Positions 44,303 through 52,788 of a stretch of 64,000 nucleotides of DNA are shown in pieces (position 1 is the first letter of the stretch; every line of letters begins with the position of its first letter). Source of the stretch: Acidobacteriota bacterium (GTDB lineage: Bacteria > Acidobacteriota > Terriglobia > Bryobacterales > Bryobacteraceae); the NCBI GenBank assembly GCA_016185425.1, contig JACPNQ010000040.1, forward strand, positions 124,001 through 188,000, written 5' to 3'. The position numbers and the translations under genes were made by a program. The notes beneath the pieces are model-generated. The model worked only from the letters and a program-made list of their open reading frames with translations, had not been told where the DNA came from and searched no databases.

Positions 44303-44378
44303 TGGAGCCACCCGCCGGGATCGAACCGGCGACCTGCTGATTACGAATCAGCCGCTCTACCAACTGAGCTAGGGTGGC
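44303..44378 (-). tRNA. tRNA-Thr (anticodon CGT)
   Basis: 76 nt with encoded CCA. The acceptor stem GCCACCC pairs with GGGTGGC; D arm GCTC/GAGC; anticodon stem GCTGA/TCAGC around loop TTCGTAA (anticodon CGT, threonine ACG); variable loop AGGTC; T arm GCCGG/CCGGC with TTCGATC. The discriminator base is T. It serves as the integration site for the island ending at its 3' side; its 3' half was presumably supplied by the element. Confidence 0.96.
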
Positions 44379-44413
44379 CCAAACCTTCAGTATACCAACG
44401 GCTGATGGGAGTG

Positions 44414-45196
44414 TCACATTCGCTGGCAATTCGGGCAGAAGTGGGTGCCCCGTTGGGCGACTACGATTCGTTTGATGGGGCGCGCGCAGCTTATGCACGG
44501 CTCGCCGGCTCGCCCATAAACACGGTGGCGGTCTTGGAAGGAGCCCCGTTGGCCGTTGGTGTCGACATAGTCCGAGATCGACGAGCCGCCGTTGGCGATG
44601 GCCTCGTTGAGAACATCCGTGATTGCGGCATGGAGAGCCAGTGTTTTGCGTCGAGGCAACTTTGCGGCCTGCGCCAGTGGGTGAACGCCGGCGCGGAAGA
44701 GGGCTTCGTCGGCGTAGATGTTGCCCATGCCCCGCAGGAACTCCTGGTTGAGAAGCAGGGCCTTGATTCGGGTGCGCTTGGCTCGGAGGCGGGCTGTGAA
44801 TGCCGCCGCGTCGATTTCCAAGGGGTCGGGGCCCAGGCGGGCAACGTTTTGCGGGAGCGACTCGCTCCAGGCCATTCGGCCGAACTGACGGATGTCGTCG
44901 AATACCAGGCGGAAGCCGTCGAATGTGAACTCGGCGCGGAGATAGGGAGAAGGATCGGCGTCGATCAGCAGTTTGCCGGTCATGCCAAGGTGAATGGCGA
45001 GTGTGCCGCTGTTGAAGCGCACCAGGATGTGCTTGCCATGACGCGTGACTTCCTGAACAGTCTGGCCTGCGAGCGCCGGTTCCGGCGCGCCGCGCATGAC
45101 CCGGGGAGCCAGGAAGCGTGCAGATACCACAGTGCGGCCAGCGAGCCTGGGCGCGAGTGAGCGCACGATGGTCTCAACTTCAGGGAGTTCCGGCAC
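44414..45196 (-). CDS. mutM: Formamidopyrimidine-DNA glycosylase (Fpg/MutM)
   Basis: 260 residues. The N-terminus MPELPEVETIVR provides the catalytic proline and glutamate; the AP-lyase lysine lies in RHGKHILV, and IHLGMTGKL and FDDIRQFGRM are conserved. The H2TH region reads QEFLRGMGNIYADEALFRAGVHPL. The C-terminal zinc finger is complete (C-x2-C ... C-x2-C in CISCARPIKRIV and THFCPNCQ). It removes 8-oxoguanine and ring-opened purines. Its start overlaps the end of the Rieske gene by 17 bp, so they form one operon. Confidence 0.96.
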   Translation of the reverse strand: MPELPEVETIVRSLAPRLAGRTVVSARFLAPRVMRGAPEPALAGQTVQEVTRHGKHILVRFNSGTLAIHLGMTGKLLIDADPSPYLRAEFTFDGFRLVFDDIRQFGRMAWSESLPQNVARLGPDPLEIDAAAFTARLRAKRTRIKALLLNQEFLRGMGNIYADEALFRAGVHPLAQAAKLPRRKTLALHAAITDVLNEAIANGGSSISDYVDTNGQRGSFQDRHRVYGRAGEPCISCARPIKRIVVAQRGTHFCPNCQRM

Positions 45197-45500
45197 TGTC
45201 GATGTCGACGAATATCTCGTCGCCCTCTACCCGGACGGGGTACTGCCTCACTACGATCTCGGGATTGAAGTCGCAGGCGCCGGTAATGCAGTCGAACTCC
45301 CAGGCATGCCACGGGCAGACGACCATCACCCCGTGCAAGGCACCCTGCGCGAGCGGCCCGCCGCGGTGCGGACAGTGATTATCGAGCGCGCGGATCTCCC
45401 CATTCACATTGCAGAGCGCCACCTGCTGTTCGCCATTCCGGTACTCCAACATCGTCCCCGGAGCCAACCTGGCCAGCAACGCGGCCCTGACAAACGCCAT
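45180..45500 (-). CDS. Rieske [2Fe-2S] ferredoxin-like protein
   Basis: 106 residues from the ATG at 45500. The two Rieske boxes are NHCPHRGGPL (C-x-H) and CPWHAWEFD (C-x2-H). The flanking pattern ALCNVNGEIRALDN and VRVEGDEIFVDID is that of small soluble Rieske ferredoxins of dioxygenases or NirD-like proteins. No membrane anchor is seen. It overlaps mutM, but I know no functional link; the partner oxygenase or reductase is not in the window. Confidence 0.92.
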   Translation of the reverse strand: MAFVRAALLARLAPGTMLEYRNGEQQVALCNVNGEIRALDNHCPHRGGPLAQGALHGVMVVCPWHAWEFDCITGACDFNPEIVVRQYPVRVEGDEIFVDIDSAGTP

Positions 45501-45516
45501 ATAGAATAAACCTACC

Positions 45517-46473
45517 ATGCGCGCTCTGCCTGCCCTATTGCTCGGCCTGTTGCTACTCCAAGGCTGTCAGAAATCGGACAACAAAGTAATAGGCGTTGTG
45601 CCGAAAGGCGCCAATCATATCTTCTGGCTGACGGTGAAGGCGGGCGCGGAGAAGGCGGCTGCGGAGGCTGGGTATAGCGTGGAATGGAACGCGCCGGCGC
45701 TGGAGATTGATGCGAAGCGGCAGCAGGATATTGTGGAATCGATGGTGAACCGGCGGCTGGCGGGGATCGCCTTGGCCCCGGTGGACAAGAAGGCGATGGT
45801 CAACGTCGTGGAGCGGGCAACAGCGGCGGACATTGCGACAGTGATCTACGATTCCGATGTGGATACGACGCAGCGCGTGAGCTATATTGCCACCGATAAC
45901 AAGGAGGGCGGGCGCATGGCGGCGCGCCGCATCGGCGAACTGCTGAGCGGGAAAGGTAAAGCCGGCGTGATTGGATTTATGCCGGGCAGCGCCTCAACGA
46001 TGGAGCGCGAGGACGGATTTGCCGAGGAGTTGAAAGCGAAGTTCCCGGGCATCGAACTGGTGGGCGTGCAGTTCGGGATGGCGGATCGCGCAAAGGCTAT
46101 GGCGGTGACGGAGAACATGTTGACGGCACATCCGGACCTTGGCGCGTTGTTTGCGGACAACGAGTCGAGCTCATCGGGCGCGGTGCAGGCGTTGAAGTCG
46201 CGCGGGAGCAGACGCGTGAAGCTGGTTGCATTCGACGCGTCGGACGCGCTGGTGGCGGATTTGAAAGATGGCTGGATCGACTCGCTGGTGCTGCAGGATC
46301 CCTACCGGATGGGGTACGAGTCGGTGAAGGCCATCACGCAGAAGCTGGGCGGGCAGACCCCGGCGGCGCGGCAAGACTTGCCCGCGACGCTGGTTACAGG
46401 GAACGACCTTGCTGCCGGGCGCGTGGCCAGGCAGTTACTTCCGGGTTTTGTGCAGGTGAGCGGCGCGCACTAA
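45517..46473 (+). CDS. Sugar ABC transporter substrate-binding lipoprotein (RbsB-like)
   Basis: 318 residues with a lipoprotein signal (ALLLGLLLLQGCQKSD; the cysteine near residue 17 is lipidated). The type I periplasmic-binding fold is shown by KVIGVVPKGANHIFWLTVKAGAEKAAAEAGY, RRLAGIALAPVDKKAM, YIATDNKEGGRMAARRIGELL and GALFADNESSSSGAVQAL. It likely binds a sugar or polyol. No ATPase or permease is adjacent, so it acts with components elsewhere or as a sensor. It is divergent from the Rieske gene over only 16 bp, and its stop overlaps that of folP by 4 bp. Confidence 0.88.
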   Translation: MRALPALLLGLLLLQGCQKSDNKVIGVVPKGANHIFWLTVKAGAEKAAAEAGYSVEWNAPALEIDAKRQQDIVESMVNRRLAGIALAPVDKKAMVNVVERATAADIATVIYDSDVDTTQRVSYIATDNKEGGRMAARRIGELLSGKGKAGVIGFMPGSASTMEREDGFAEELKAKFPGIELVGVQFGMADRAKAMAVTENMLTAHPDLGALFADNESSSSGAVQALKSRGSRRVKLVAFDASDALVADLKDGWIDSLVLQDPYRMGYESVKAITQKLGGQTPAARQDLPATLVTGNDLAAGRVARQLLPGFVQVSGAH

Positions 46474-47867
46474 CTGTCGCGTTTTGGTCTTGGACTACGA
46501 ATTGGGCTGCGCTTCGGCTTGAAGCCTCCGGAATCTTTCTTGAACGGGGGCTTACCGCCGCCGGTTCCGAAGGGCTTCTTGTATGGCGGGCGATCACCGC
46601 CGCTTTCGCCGGCCGATTTGCGGTAGGGAGGGCGATCGCCGAACGGTTTCTTGTCGCCGAAGTTCTTCTTTGCGAACGGCGGACGGTCGTCGGGCCGGTC
46701 ACGGAACGGCGGACGTGGGGGGCGATCACTGAACTCGCGCTTCGGTGGACGGTCGTCGCGACCGAAGCGTTGGGGGGGGGCGTCGTCGCGGCTGAAGCGT
46801 TTCGGGGGCGGGCGATCCGCATCGTCGTATCGGCGCGGCGGGCGATCATCACGGTCAAAGCGCCGCGGAGGACGATCCGGCCCTTCCGCGCGGCGCGGAC
46901 GTTCCTCAAACGGCTTGACGCCGGGAGCGGGGACGGGCGGGCGTAGCGGCTTGCTCTCGCGTGCCTTCACTTCGGCTTCGATTTCGCGGCCGGATTTCTT
47001 TGGCTTCTTCACCGGCTCTTCCGCGACGCTGCGCAGAATGCCATCGGCTGTTTGCAGAACGGCGCGGATGGCGGCGACGTCGTGGACGCGGACGATGTGA
47101 GCGCCGTGGAGCACGGACGCCGTTACTGCAGCGGCGGTAGCGCGGTCGGCATCAATAGTTTCGCGCTGTCCGAGGAAGGATTTGCGCGAAGGGCCAACGA
47201 GAACGGGCAGGTCGAGTGTCACGAGTTCGCCGAGGCGGCCGATCAATTCATAGTTCTGTTCGCCGCGTTTGCCGAAGCCGAGGCCCGGGTCTAAAATGAT
47301 CCGCCCGCGATCCACACCGGCACGACGGGCACGGTTGACACCGGCTTCGAGATCCTCGACCACGGCTTTCATCGGATGGGCAAGTGTGCCCAGTTTGGCC
47401 CAGGTTTCGGGCGTGCCGCGCATATGGTTCAGGACGAGCCCCGCCTTGGCGTCCGCGACAACCTTGGCCAATTCGGCGTCAAAGGTGAGGGTACTGGCAT
47501 CATTGATGATCTCCGCACCGTTTTCGAGCGCCTTCGCGGCGACGGCAGCTTTCATCGTGTCGACGGAGATGGGCACGGACAGCTTGCCCTTCAGTTTCTT
47601 GAGCACCGGGATCAGCCGCCGTAGCTCCTCGGCTTCGCTAATGCGCTCAGAACCGGGGCGTGTGGACTCGGCGCCGATGTCGATGATGTCGGCGCCGGCT
47701 TCCTCGAGTTCAAGGGCGCGGGCGCAGGCCCGATCGGCGTCCATGTTGTCGCCGCCATCGGAAAAGGAGTCCGGCGTGACGTTCACAATGCCCATGATGA
47801 GCGTCCGGTCGCCGAGCTGCAGTTCGCGCTCAGCCAACTTCATCAGGTACCGCTTGGGGCGTATCAT
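46470..47867 (-). CDS. folP: Dihydropteroate synthase with long disordered C-terminal tail
   Basis: 465 residues from the ATG at 47867, which overlaps the tyrS stop (ATGA). The catalytic TIM barrel (residues about 10-280) has all DHPS motifs: MGIVNVTPDSFSDGG, DIGAESTRPG, ILDPGLGFGKRGEQNYEL, LVGPSRKSFLGQ and IVRVHDV. From about 290 to the end is a charged proline-rich tail of repeated RPPRRFDRDD-, FGRDDRPPKRE- and KPPFKK-type units, absent from normal DHPS (about 280 residues). The enzyme makes dihydropteroate from pABA for folate; the tail's role is unknown. A run of nine C's encodes part of the tail. Confidence 0.92.
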   Translation of the reverse strand: MIRPKRYLMKLAERELQLGDRTLIMGIVNVTPDSFSDGGDNMDADRACARALELEEAGADIIDIGAESTRPGSERISEAEELRRLIPVLKKLKGKLSVPISVDTMKAAVAAKALENGAEIINDASTLTFDAELAKVVADAKAGLVLNHMRGTPETWAKLGTLAHPMKAVVEDLEAGVNRARRAGVDRGRIILDPGLGFGKRGEQNYELIGRLGELVTLDLPVLVGPSRKSFLGQRETIDADRATAAAVTASVLHGAHIVRVHDVAAIRAVLQTADGILRSVAEEPVKKPKKSGREIEAEVKARESKPLRPPVPAPGVKPFEERPRRAEGPDRPPRRFDRDDRPPRRYDDADRPPPKRFSRDDAPPQRFGRDDRPPKREFSDRPPRPPFRDRPDDRPPFAKKNFGDKKPFGDRPPYRKSAGESGGDRPPYKKPFGTGGGKPPFKKDSGGFKPKRSPIRSPRPKRDS

Positions 47868-49045
47868 CCTGTTACCTTCTTCCACTTTTTGCCGGCCCGA
47901 ATGACGTATTCGCCAGGGAATGTGAGGCTGATGAACTCAGTCACTCTTTGGCCGTTCAACTCGACGGATCCCGCTTTCACGAGACGATTTGCATCGCTTG
48001 TCGACGCGGCAATCCCTGCCTTCGCCAGCACTTTATCGATTCGCAAAGAAGGCTCGGGGATCGAGACCGACTCAATATCGGCGGGTACTTCTCCGCCTGC
48101 CACGACGCGCACCCACTCCGACGCGGCGCGTTCGGCGTCCGCACGTGAGTGGAAGTCCGCGATGATCAACTTGGCCAGCTCCATCTTGGTTTCCTTCGGA
48201 TGGGCGCGGCGCAACTGCTGGATTTCGGCGACGCTCTTGTTCGTGAGCAGTTCGAAGTAGCGGAACATCAACTCGTCGCTTATGGACATCAGCTTGCGGA
48301 ACATCTCCTCGGGCGACTCCGTGATACCGACGTAGTTGCCTTTGGACTTCGACATCTTCTCCACGCCGTCCAGGCCTTCGAGCAGAGGAACCGTAGCGAC
48401 GATCTGGGGCGGCTGACCGAAGGATTTTTGCAGTTCGCGGCCGACAAGGAGGTTGAACTTTTGGTCGCTGCCGCCGAGCTCGACATCGCATTTCAGGACG
48501 ACAGAATCATAGCCCTGGGCGAGCGGGTACATGAACTCATGCAGCGAGATCGGTGTGTGTTCCTGGTAGCGTTTGGCGAAGTCATCGCGCTCCAGAATGC
48601 GCGCCACGGTGTAGTGGGAGCACAGGCTGATGATCTCTTCGTACTTCATCGGCTCAAGCCAGCGGGAGTTGAAATCCACGATGGTTTTTTCGGGATCGAG
48701 GATTCTGAAGACCTGCGCCTTGTAAGTTTCGGCGTTGCGATCGATATCGGCGCGAGTCATTGGCGGGCGGGTGAGATTGCGGCCGGTGGGGTCGCCGATG
48801 AGACCGGTCATGTCGCCGATGAGGAAGATGACGTCATGGCCGAGATCTTGAAAATGCCGCATTTTCCGCAGAAGTACGGTGTGGCCCAGATGCAAATCAG
48901 GGGCCGTCGGGTCAAAGCCTGCCTTCACACGCAACGGGCGGCCCAATTTCAGCCGCTCGCGGAGATCCTCTTCCCGGATCATTTCCGAGAAGCCTTTCCG
49001 AAGGTAGGTGACCTGTTCGTCAATAGAGAGCACAGTCACTTCCAC
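47864..49045 (-). CDS. tyrS: Tyrosyl-tRNA synthetase
   Basis: 393 residues. Class I synthetase with the HIGH-type motif DLHLGHTVLLRKM, GDMTGLIGDPTGRN, the tyrosine pocket and the KMSKS motif GVEKMSKSKGNYVGI. An S4-like RNA-binding domain ends the protein (IDKVLAKAGIAASTSDANRLVKAGSVELNGQRV). The early part KAGFDPTAPDLHLGH is typical of the TyrZ-like subgroup. It charges tRNA-Tyr. It is first of a two-gene minus-strand unit, overlapping folP by 4 bp, and divergent from the TPR gene. Confidence 0.96.
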   Translation of the reverse strand: MEVTVLSIDEQVTYLRKGFSEMIREEDLRERLKLGRPLRVKAGFDPTAPDLHLGHTVLLRKMRHFQDLGHDVIFLIGDMTGLIGDPTGRNLTRPPMTRADIDRNAETYKAQVFRILDPEKTIVDFNSRWLEPMKYEEIISLCSHYTVARILERDDFAKRYQEHTPISLHEFMYPLAQGYDSVVLKCDVELGGSDQKFNLLVGRELQKSFGQPPQIVATVPLLEGLDGVEKMSKSKGNYVGITESPEEMFRKLMSISDELMFRYFELLTNKSVAEIQQLRRAHPKETKMELAKLIIADFHSRADAERAASEWVRVVAGGEVPADIESVSIPEPSLRIDKVLAKAGIAASTSDANRLVKAGSVELNGQRVTEFISLTFPGEYVIRAGKKWKKVTG

Positions 49046-49168
49046 CCATTATGACGCAATGGAGCCGGAACCCCTCGCCGCACTTTCACCCCGGAATTCC
49101 GCATTTCGTCCCAGGAAGGGGAACGAAAGAGCAAGTTAAACGTATTGCGAACCAAAGGAGTTCGCGGT

Positions 49169-50662
49169 ATGCGGTGCTCAGTGATGCTTACTTTGATGGC
49201 GTTTTCGCCTTTGCCGGCCCTGGAGATCAAAGACATACAACGCACCGAGGACTGGGAGGTGCATCTGGCCCGGGCGGGGCAGATAACGCGCGAGCAGAAG
49301 TTTGACGAAGCGCACGTGCTGTACCAGACGCTGACGGCGGCCGCAAACGAATTCGGGTTCCCCCTAGTATTAAAGGCGAAGTGCGTGAATAACCACGGGT
49401 CAATGCTGCACCTGAGCGGGCGCTATCCGGAGGCTGAGCGAAAGTTCCAGGAATCTTCGCGGCTGTGGACCGCGGCTGTCGGATACGAAAGCGACGAGAA
49501 CGCGACGACGTTGAATAACCTGGGCGAGGCTTACCGCCAGATGGGCCGTTTTGACGAGGCCGAGGCGACATACAAATCTTCGCTGGCGATTCGCGAGGCT
49601 ATTACGAAGTCGATGCAACTCCGGCTGGCGGCGGCGTTGAATAACCTGGCTACTTCGCAGGTGCAAGCGCTGGGGCTCGCGGGCACGCTGTCAAATATCG
49701 GCGAGGTACAGCGAACGCAGAGGCGGCTGCAGGAGGCTGACGCTACCTTTCAACGCGCCCTGACAATTAAGCGAGAGATCCTTGGGGCGAATCATCCCGA
49801 TGTGGCGACATCGTTGAACAATCTGGCGGCGCTGCGTCAGGACTTGGGCGATTCCGGCGGTGCGGAGAAGTTGTACTTAGAAGCCTTGGCGATCCGGGAA
49901 AGACAGTCTCCAGCGGACCGGCCCGCACTGGCAAGTTTGTTGAACAATCTGGGTACTTTGTACCGGAAGATGGAGCGCCTGGAAAACGCGGAAAAGTATA
50001 TGTACCGGGCGGTTCAACTTTGGGAAGAAGCGCTTGGGCCGCAGCATCCGGCGCTGGCTGCGGGGCTGAATAATCTGGCGGAGCTGATGATGACGGCCAA
50101 TCGCGGCACCGACGCGGAACCGCTATTCCGCCGTGCGTTGGCGATTCAAGAGGCAAGCCTTGGCGCGGATCATCCGCAAACAGCGACGACGATGGACAAC
50201 TTGGGTGTACTGTTTCTGCGGCAGGAGAAGGCGGCGGGTGCCGACGCTCTGTTCCGCCGCGCATTGGCCGCGCGCGCTGCCCGGCTGGGAAAGACGGCGA
50301 AGACAACCCTCGAAACGATGCACCATCTTGGCCAGGCGCTCCATTTGCAGGGACGGTTCACGGAGTCGGAGCGCGTGCTGACAGACGAACTGGGCGCGCT
50401 GGAAGTGGCGAAGATGCAGCGGACACCGCAGCATGGCCTGGCGTTGACGGAGCTGGCTTTTGTTGAGTTGATGCGGCGGCGATTTGAGGCGGGGGAGAAG
50501 TATTTGAACGAAGTCTCGTCTTTTGCCGCGGAACTGCCGGCGAGTCAGCGAGAGCAGGTGAGCGAGCTGTACCATGCCTACGCGCGGCTGCTGCGAGACG
50601 AGAAGCGTAGCCGCGATGCGGAGCGATTTGAGGGCAAGGCGAAGGCCTTCCTTCCGCAGTAG
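49169..50662 (+). CDS. Secreted TPR-repeat protein
   Basis: 497 residues from the ATG at 49169, chosen for AAAGGAG 8 bp upstream. Leader MRCSVMLTLMAFSPLPALE suggests export. About nine kinesin-light-chain-like TPR units follow (ATTLNNLGEAYRQMGRFDEAEATYKSSLAIRE, DVATSLNNLAALRQDLGD, ATTMDNLGVLFLRQEKAAGADALFRRALA), each about 42 residues. Such proteins are scaffolds for protein assembly. No enzyme domain is fused. It is divergent from tyrS and followed by 155 bp of untranslated sequence before the adaptor gene. Confidence 0.85.
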   Translation: MRCSVMLTLMAFSPLPALEIKDIQRTEDWEVHLARAGQITREQKFDEAHVLYQTLTAAANEFGFPLVLKAKCVNNHGSMLHLSGRYPEAERKFQESSRLWTAAVGYESDENATTLNNLGEAYRQMGRFDEAEATYKSSLAIREAITKSMQLRLAAALNNLATSQVQALGLAGTLSNIGEVQRTQRRLQEADATFQRALTIKREILGANHPDVATSLNNLAALRQDLGDSGGAEKLYLEALAIRERQSPADRPALASLLNNLGTLYRKMERLENAEKYMYRAVQLWEEALGPQHPALAAGLNNLAELMMTANRGTDAEPLFRRALAIQEASLGADHPQTATTMDNLGVLFLRQEKAAGADALFRRALAARAARLGKTAKTTLETMHHLGQALHLQGRFTESERVLTDELGALEVAKMQRTPQHGLALTELAFVELMRRRFEAGEKYLNEVSSFAAELPASQREQVSELYHAYARLLRDEKRSRDAERFEGKAKAFLPQ

Positions 50663-50817
50663 CACGGTCCGAATCTGGCCACAAGGTCCCACAATCGGAC
50701 ACCGCCGGCCGCTTCCCCCGCACCCCCTGCCTGCGCTAAAGTGATGAAGCAAAAGCATCTAGCCGCCAAAAGGGGATTGGCCGCGCAGTTGCGAAGTGAG
50801 GAAGTAGGAAAACCAGC

Positions 50818-52074
50818 ATGGACGTACCTCGCGAGGGAGCAGCTAAGAAAAGATTAATCAAGCGGATTATTGCCGGCGTTGTTGTGCTGGCAGTGGCCGG
50901 CGGCGTCACCTATTGGCTCGGCAAGCTGCAGCCCGCCGCGGTGACGGTGGAGTTTTCCACGGTCTGGCCGGACACGGTGAAGCGAGGTCCGATGCTGCGG
51001 AATGTGCGCGGCATGGGAACCCTGGTCCCGGAGGAGATTCTATTTGTTCCGGCGATCTCGGAAGGCCGGGTGGAAAAGATCTTCCAGCGGGCTGGCGCCA
51101 TTGTGAGAGCCGACACGATTCTGTTGGAACTGAGTAACCCCGAATTGCAACTCGCCGCGTTTGACGCCGAGTGGCAGGTGAAGGCCGCGGAGGCGACGAC
51201 TCGCGACCTAAAGGTGAAACTGGAGTCCCAGCGGCTGGACCAGGTGTCGGCCGCCGCGCGCGTCCAGAGCGAATTTAGCCAGGCGAAACTGACTGCCGAC
51301 CGGGATGAGGCGCTCATCAAGTTAGGGTTGAAGTCGGACTTGGAATTCAAGCTGAGCAAGGCGAAGGCGGATGAACTGGCCGGGCGCAGCAAAATTGAAG
51401 ATCAGAGAGTTGCCAATTTCGCGGAATCGGTCGAGGCGCAGTTGGCTGCCCAGAAGGTGCAGATCGAAAAACTGAGGGCCGCCTGGGATCTGAAAAAGCA
51501 GCAGGTGCAGCAGTTGAAAGTGCGCGCGGGCGCTGCCGGCGTGTTGCAGCAGATGGCGGTGGAAGAGGGCCAGAAGGTGTTGCCTGGAGCCGTGCTGGCG
51601 AAAGTGGCGCAGCCGACGAAGCTGAAGGCGGAATTGAAGATCGCCGAAACGCAGACGAAGGATCTGCTGATTGGGCAACAGGCAACAATCGACACGCGGA
51701 ACGGGCTGATTCCGGGCCATGTGGTCCGGATCGATCCCGCCGCGATCAATGGCACGGTGACCGTGGACGTGAAGCTGGAAGGGCCGCTGCCGTTGGGCGC
51801 GCGGCCGGACTTGAGTGTGGATGGATCGGTTGATCTGGAGCGCATCGCCGACACAGTTTATGTCGGACGGCCGGTGTATGGACAGCCGAACAGCACGATC
51901 ACATTATTCAAGCTGGTTCCCGGCACGGACGAAGCGATCCGCGTGCCGGTGAAGCTGGGCCGCGGTTCGGTGAACCATGTCGAAATTGTCGAGGGGCTAG
52001 CCGTGGGGGATACGGTGCTTCTCTCCGACCTGTCTCAACACGACTCGCAGAATCGCATCAAACTCAAAAGATAG
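50818..52074 (+). CDS. HlyD/MacA-type periplasmic adaptor protein
   Basis: 418 residues. One N-terminal membrane helix (IIAGVVVLAVAGGVTYWLG) is followed by a lipoyl/barrel half (GTLVPEEILFVPAISEGRVEKIFQRAGAIVRADTILLEL). A long coiled-coil hairpin spans about residues 120-235, the second lipoyl half is VRAGAAGVLQQMAVEEGQKVLPGAVLAKVAQP, and C-terminal beta domains follow. Adaptors of this kind join an inner-membrane ABC permease to a TolC-like outer-membrane channel. It is first of three co-directional genes with two ATPases; the FtsX-like permease normally present is missing from the window. Confidence 0.88.
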   Translation: MDVPREGAAKKRLIKRIIAGVVVLAVAGGVTYWLGKLQPAAVTVEFSTVWPDTVKRGPMLRNVRGMGTLVPEEILFVPAISEGRVEKIFQRAGAIVRADTILLELSNPELQLAAFDAEWQVKAAEATTRDLKVKLESQRLDQVSAAARVQSEFSQAKLTADRDEALIKLGLKSDLEFKLSKAKADELAGRSKIEDQRVANFAESVEAQLAAQKVQIEKLRAAWDLKKQQVQQLKVRAGAAGVLQQMAVEEGQKVLPGAVLAKVAQPTKLKAELKIAETQTKDLLIGQQATIDTRNGLIPGHVVRIDPAAINGTVTVDVKLEGPLPLGARPDLSVDGSVDLERIADTVYVGRPVYGQPNSTITLFKLVPGTDEAIRVPVKLGRGSVNHVEIVEGLAVGDTVLLSDLSQHDSQNRIKLKR

Positions 52075-52089
52075 GGGAATTTTGAAATC

Positions 52090-52788
52090 ATGAGCGAAGA
52101 CCTCCTGATAATGGACGGCGTGACGAAAGTGTTCACGACCGACGAAGTGGAAACGCATGCGCTGGCCGGCATTCATCTGAACCTGAAACGCGGCGAGTAC
52201 GTTTCCATCTCCGGGCCTTCCGGCTGCGGAAAATCGACGCTGCTGGCAATTCTCGGGCTGCTCGATTCGCCGACGGGCGGGTCGTATGTCTTGAACAGCC
52301 GCCCCGTGCAGAGCCTGAAACTGGCGGAGCGCGCCCGGATCCGCAACCGGGAAATCGGCTTCATTTTCCAGGCGTTTAACCTGATCGGCGACCTGACCGT
52401 GTATGAGAACGTTGAACTGCCCCTGACGTATCGCGGCATGAGCGGCGCCGAGCGGAAGAAGCGCGTGCTGGAGGCGCTGGAGCGTGTCGGCATGTCGCAC
52501 CGCATCAAGCACTACCCTTCGCAGCTTTCGGGCGGTCAGCAACAGCGTGTGGCCGTCGCCCGCGCGTTGGCGGGCGACCCGTCCATCCTGCTGGCGGACG
52601 AACCGACGGGGAACCTGGATTCGCAAAACGGCGAACAGGTGATGGAGCTTCTCCGTGAGCTTCACCGCGGCGGCGCGACGATCTGCATGGTGACCCACGA
52701 TCCCCGATACGCAAAGTACGCGGACCGGGAGATCCATCTCTTCGACGGCCGCATTGTTGAGGAAACGCAAGAGGCGCCCGCCGCATGA
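52090..52788 (+). CDS. ABC transporter ATPase, MacB/LolD type (1)
   Basis: 232 residues. Walker A GPSGCGKST, Q-loop at IGFIFQAFNLIGDLTVYENVELPL, signature LSGGQQQRVAVARAL, Walker B ILLADEPTGNLD and switch histidine in MVTHDPRYAKY. The NLIGDLTVYENVELPL segment is typical of the LolD/MacB/FtsE-like family that powers mechanotransmission permeases. It lies 15 bp after the adaptor gene and overlaps the next ATPase by 4 bp (ATGA). Likely part of a macrolide- or lipid-type export system whose permease lies elsewhere. Confidence 0.92.
   Translation: MSEDLLIMDGVTKVFTTDEVETHALAGIHLNLKRGEYVSISGPSGCGKSTLLAILGLLDSPTGGSYVLNSRPVQSLKLAERARIRNREIGFIFQAFNLIGDLTVYENVELPLTYRGMSGAERKKRVLEALERVGMSHRIKHYPSQLSGGQQQRVAVARALAGDPSILLADEPTGNLDSQNGEQVMELLRELHRGGATICMVTHDPRYAKYADREIHLFDGRIVEETQEAPAA

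Larger units (their letters stand above)
39835..44347. mobile_element. Small integrated island at tRNA-Thr(CGT), integrase lost
   Basis: About 4.5 kb are bounded by the intact tRNA-Thr on the right and a displaced tRNA 3' fragment on the left. Inside are a Panacea-type antitoxin/toxin pair, an unidentified fragment and a truncated restriction-type helicase, all on the minus strand. The plus strand is C-rich here, unlike the G-rich flanks to the right, consistent with foreign origin. No integrase or recombinase gene is present, so the element is probably immobile. Confidence 0.65.

Noticed and set aside
44213..45160. 315-codon plus-strand open frame beginning MGTNLVTVPK and running through the tRNA and mutM
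   Set aside because: It passes through the tRNA-Thr gene and is antisense to mutM; only the first few codons might be an integrase-tail fossil.
46394..46909. 171-codon minus-strand frame in the folP tail region
   Set aside because: An alternative frame of the low-complexity tail; the folP frame is the one continuous with the enzyme.
50663..50817. Sigma-54 promoter before the adaptor operon, expected from the NtrC-type regulator
   Set aside because: No TGGCAC-N5-TTGC-type sequence with correct spacing was found by eye in this gap.
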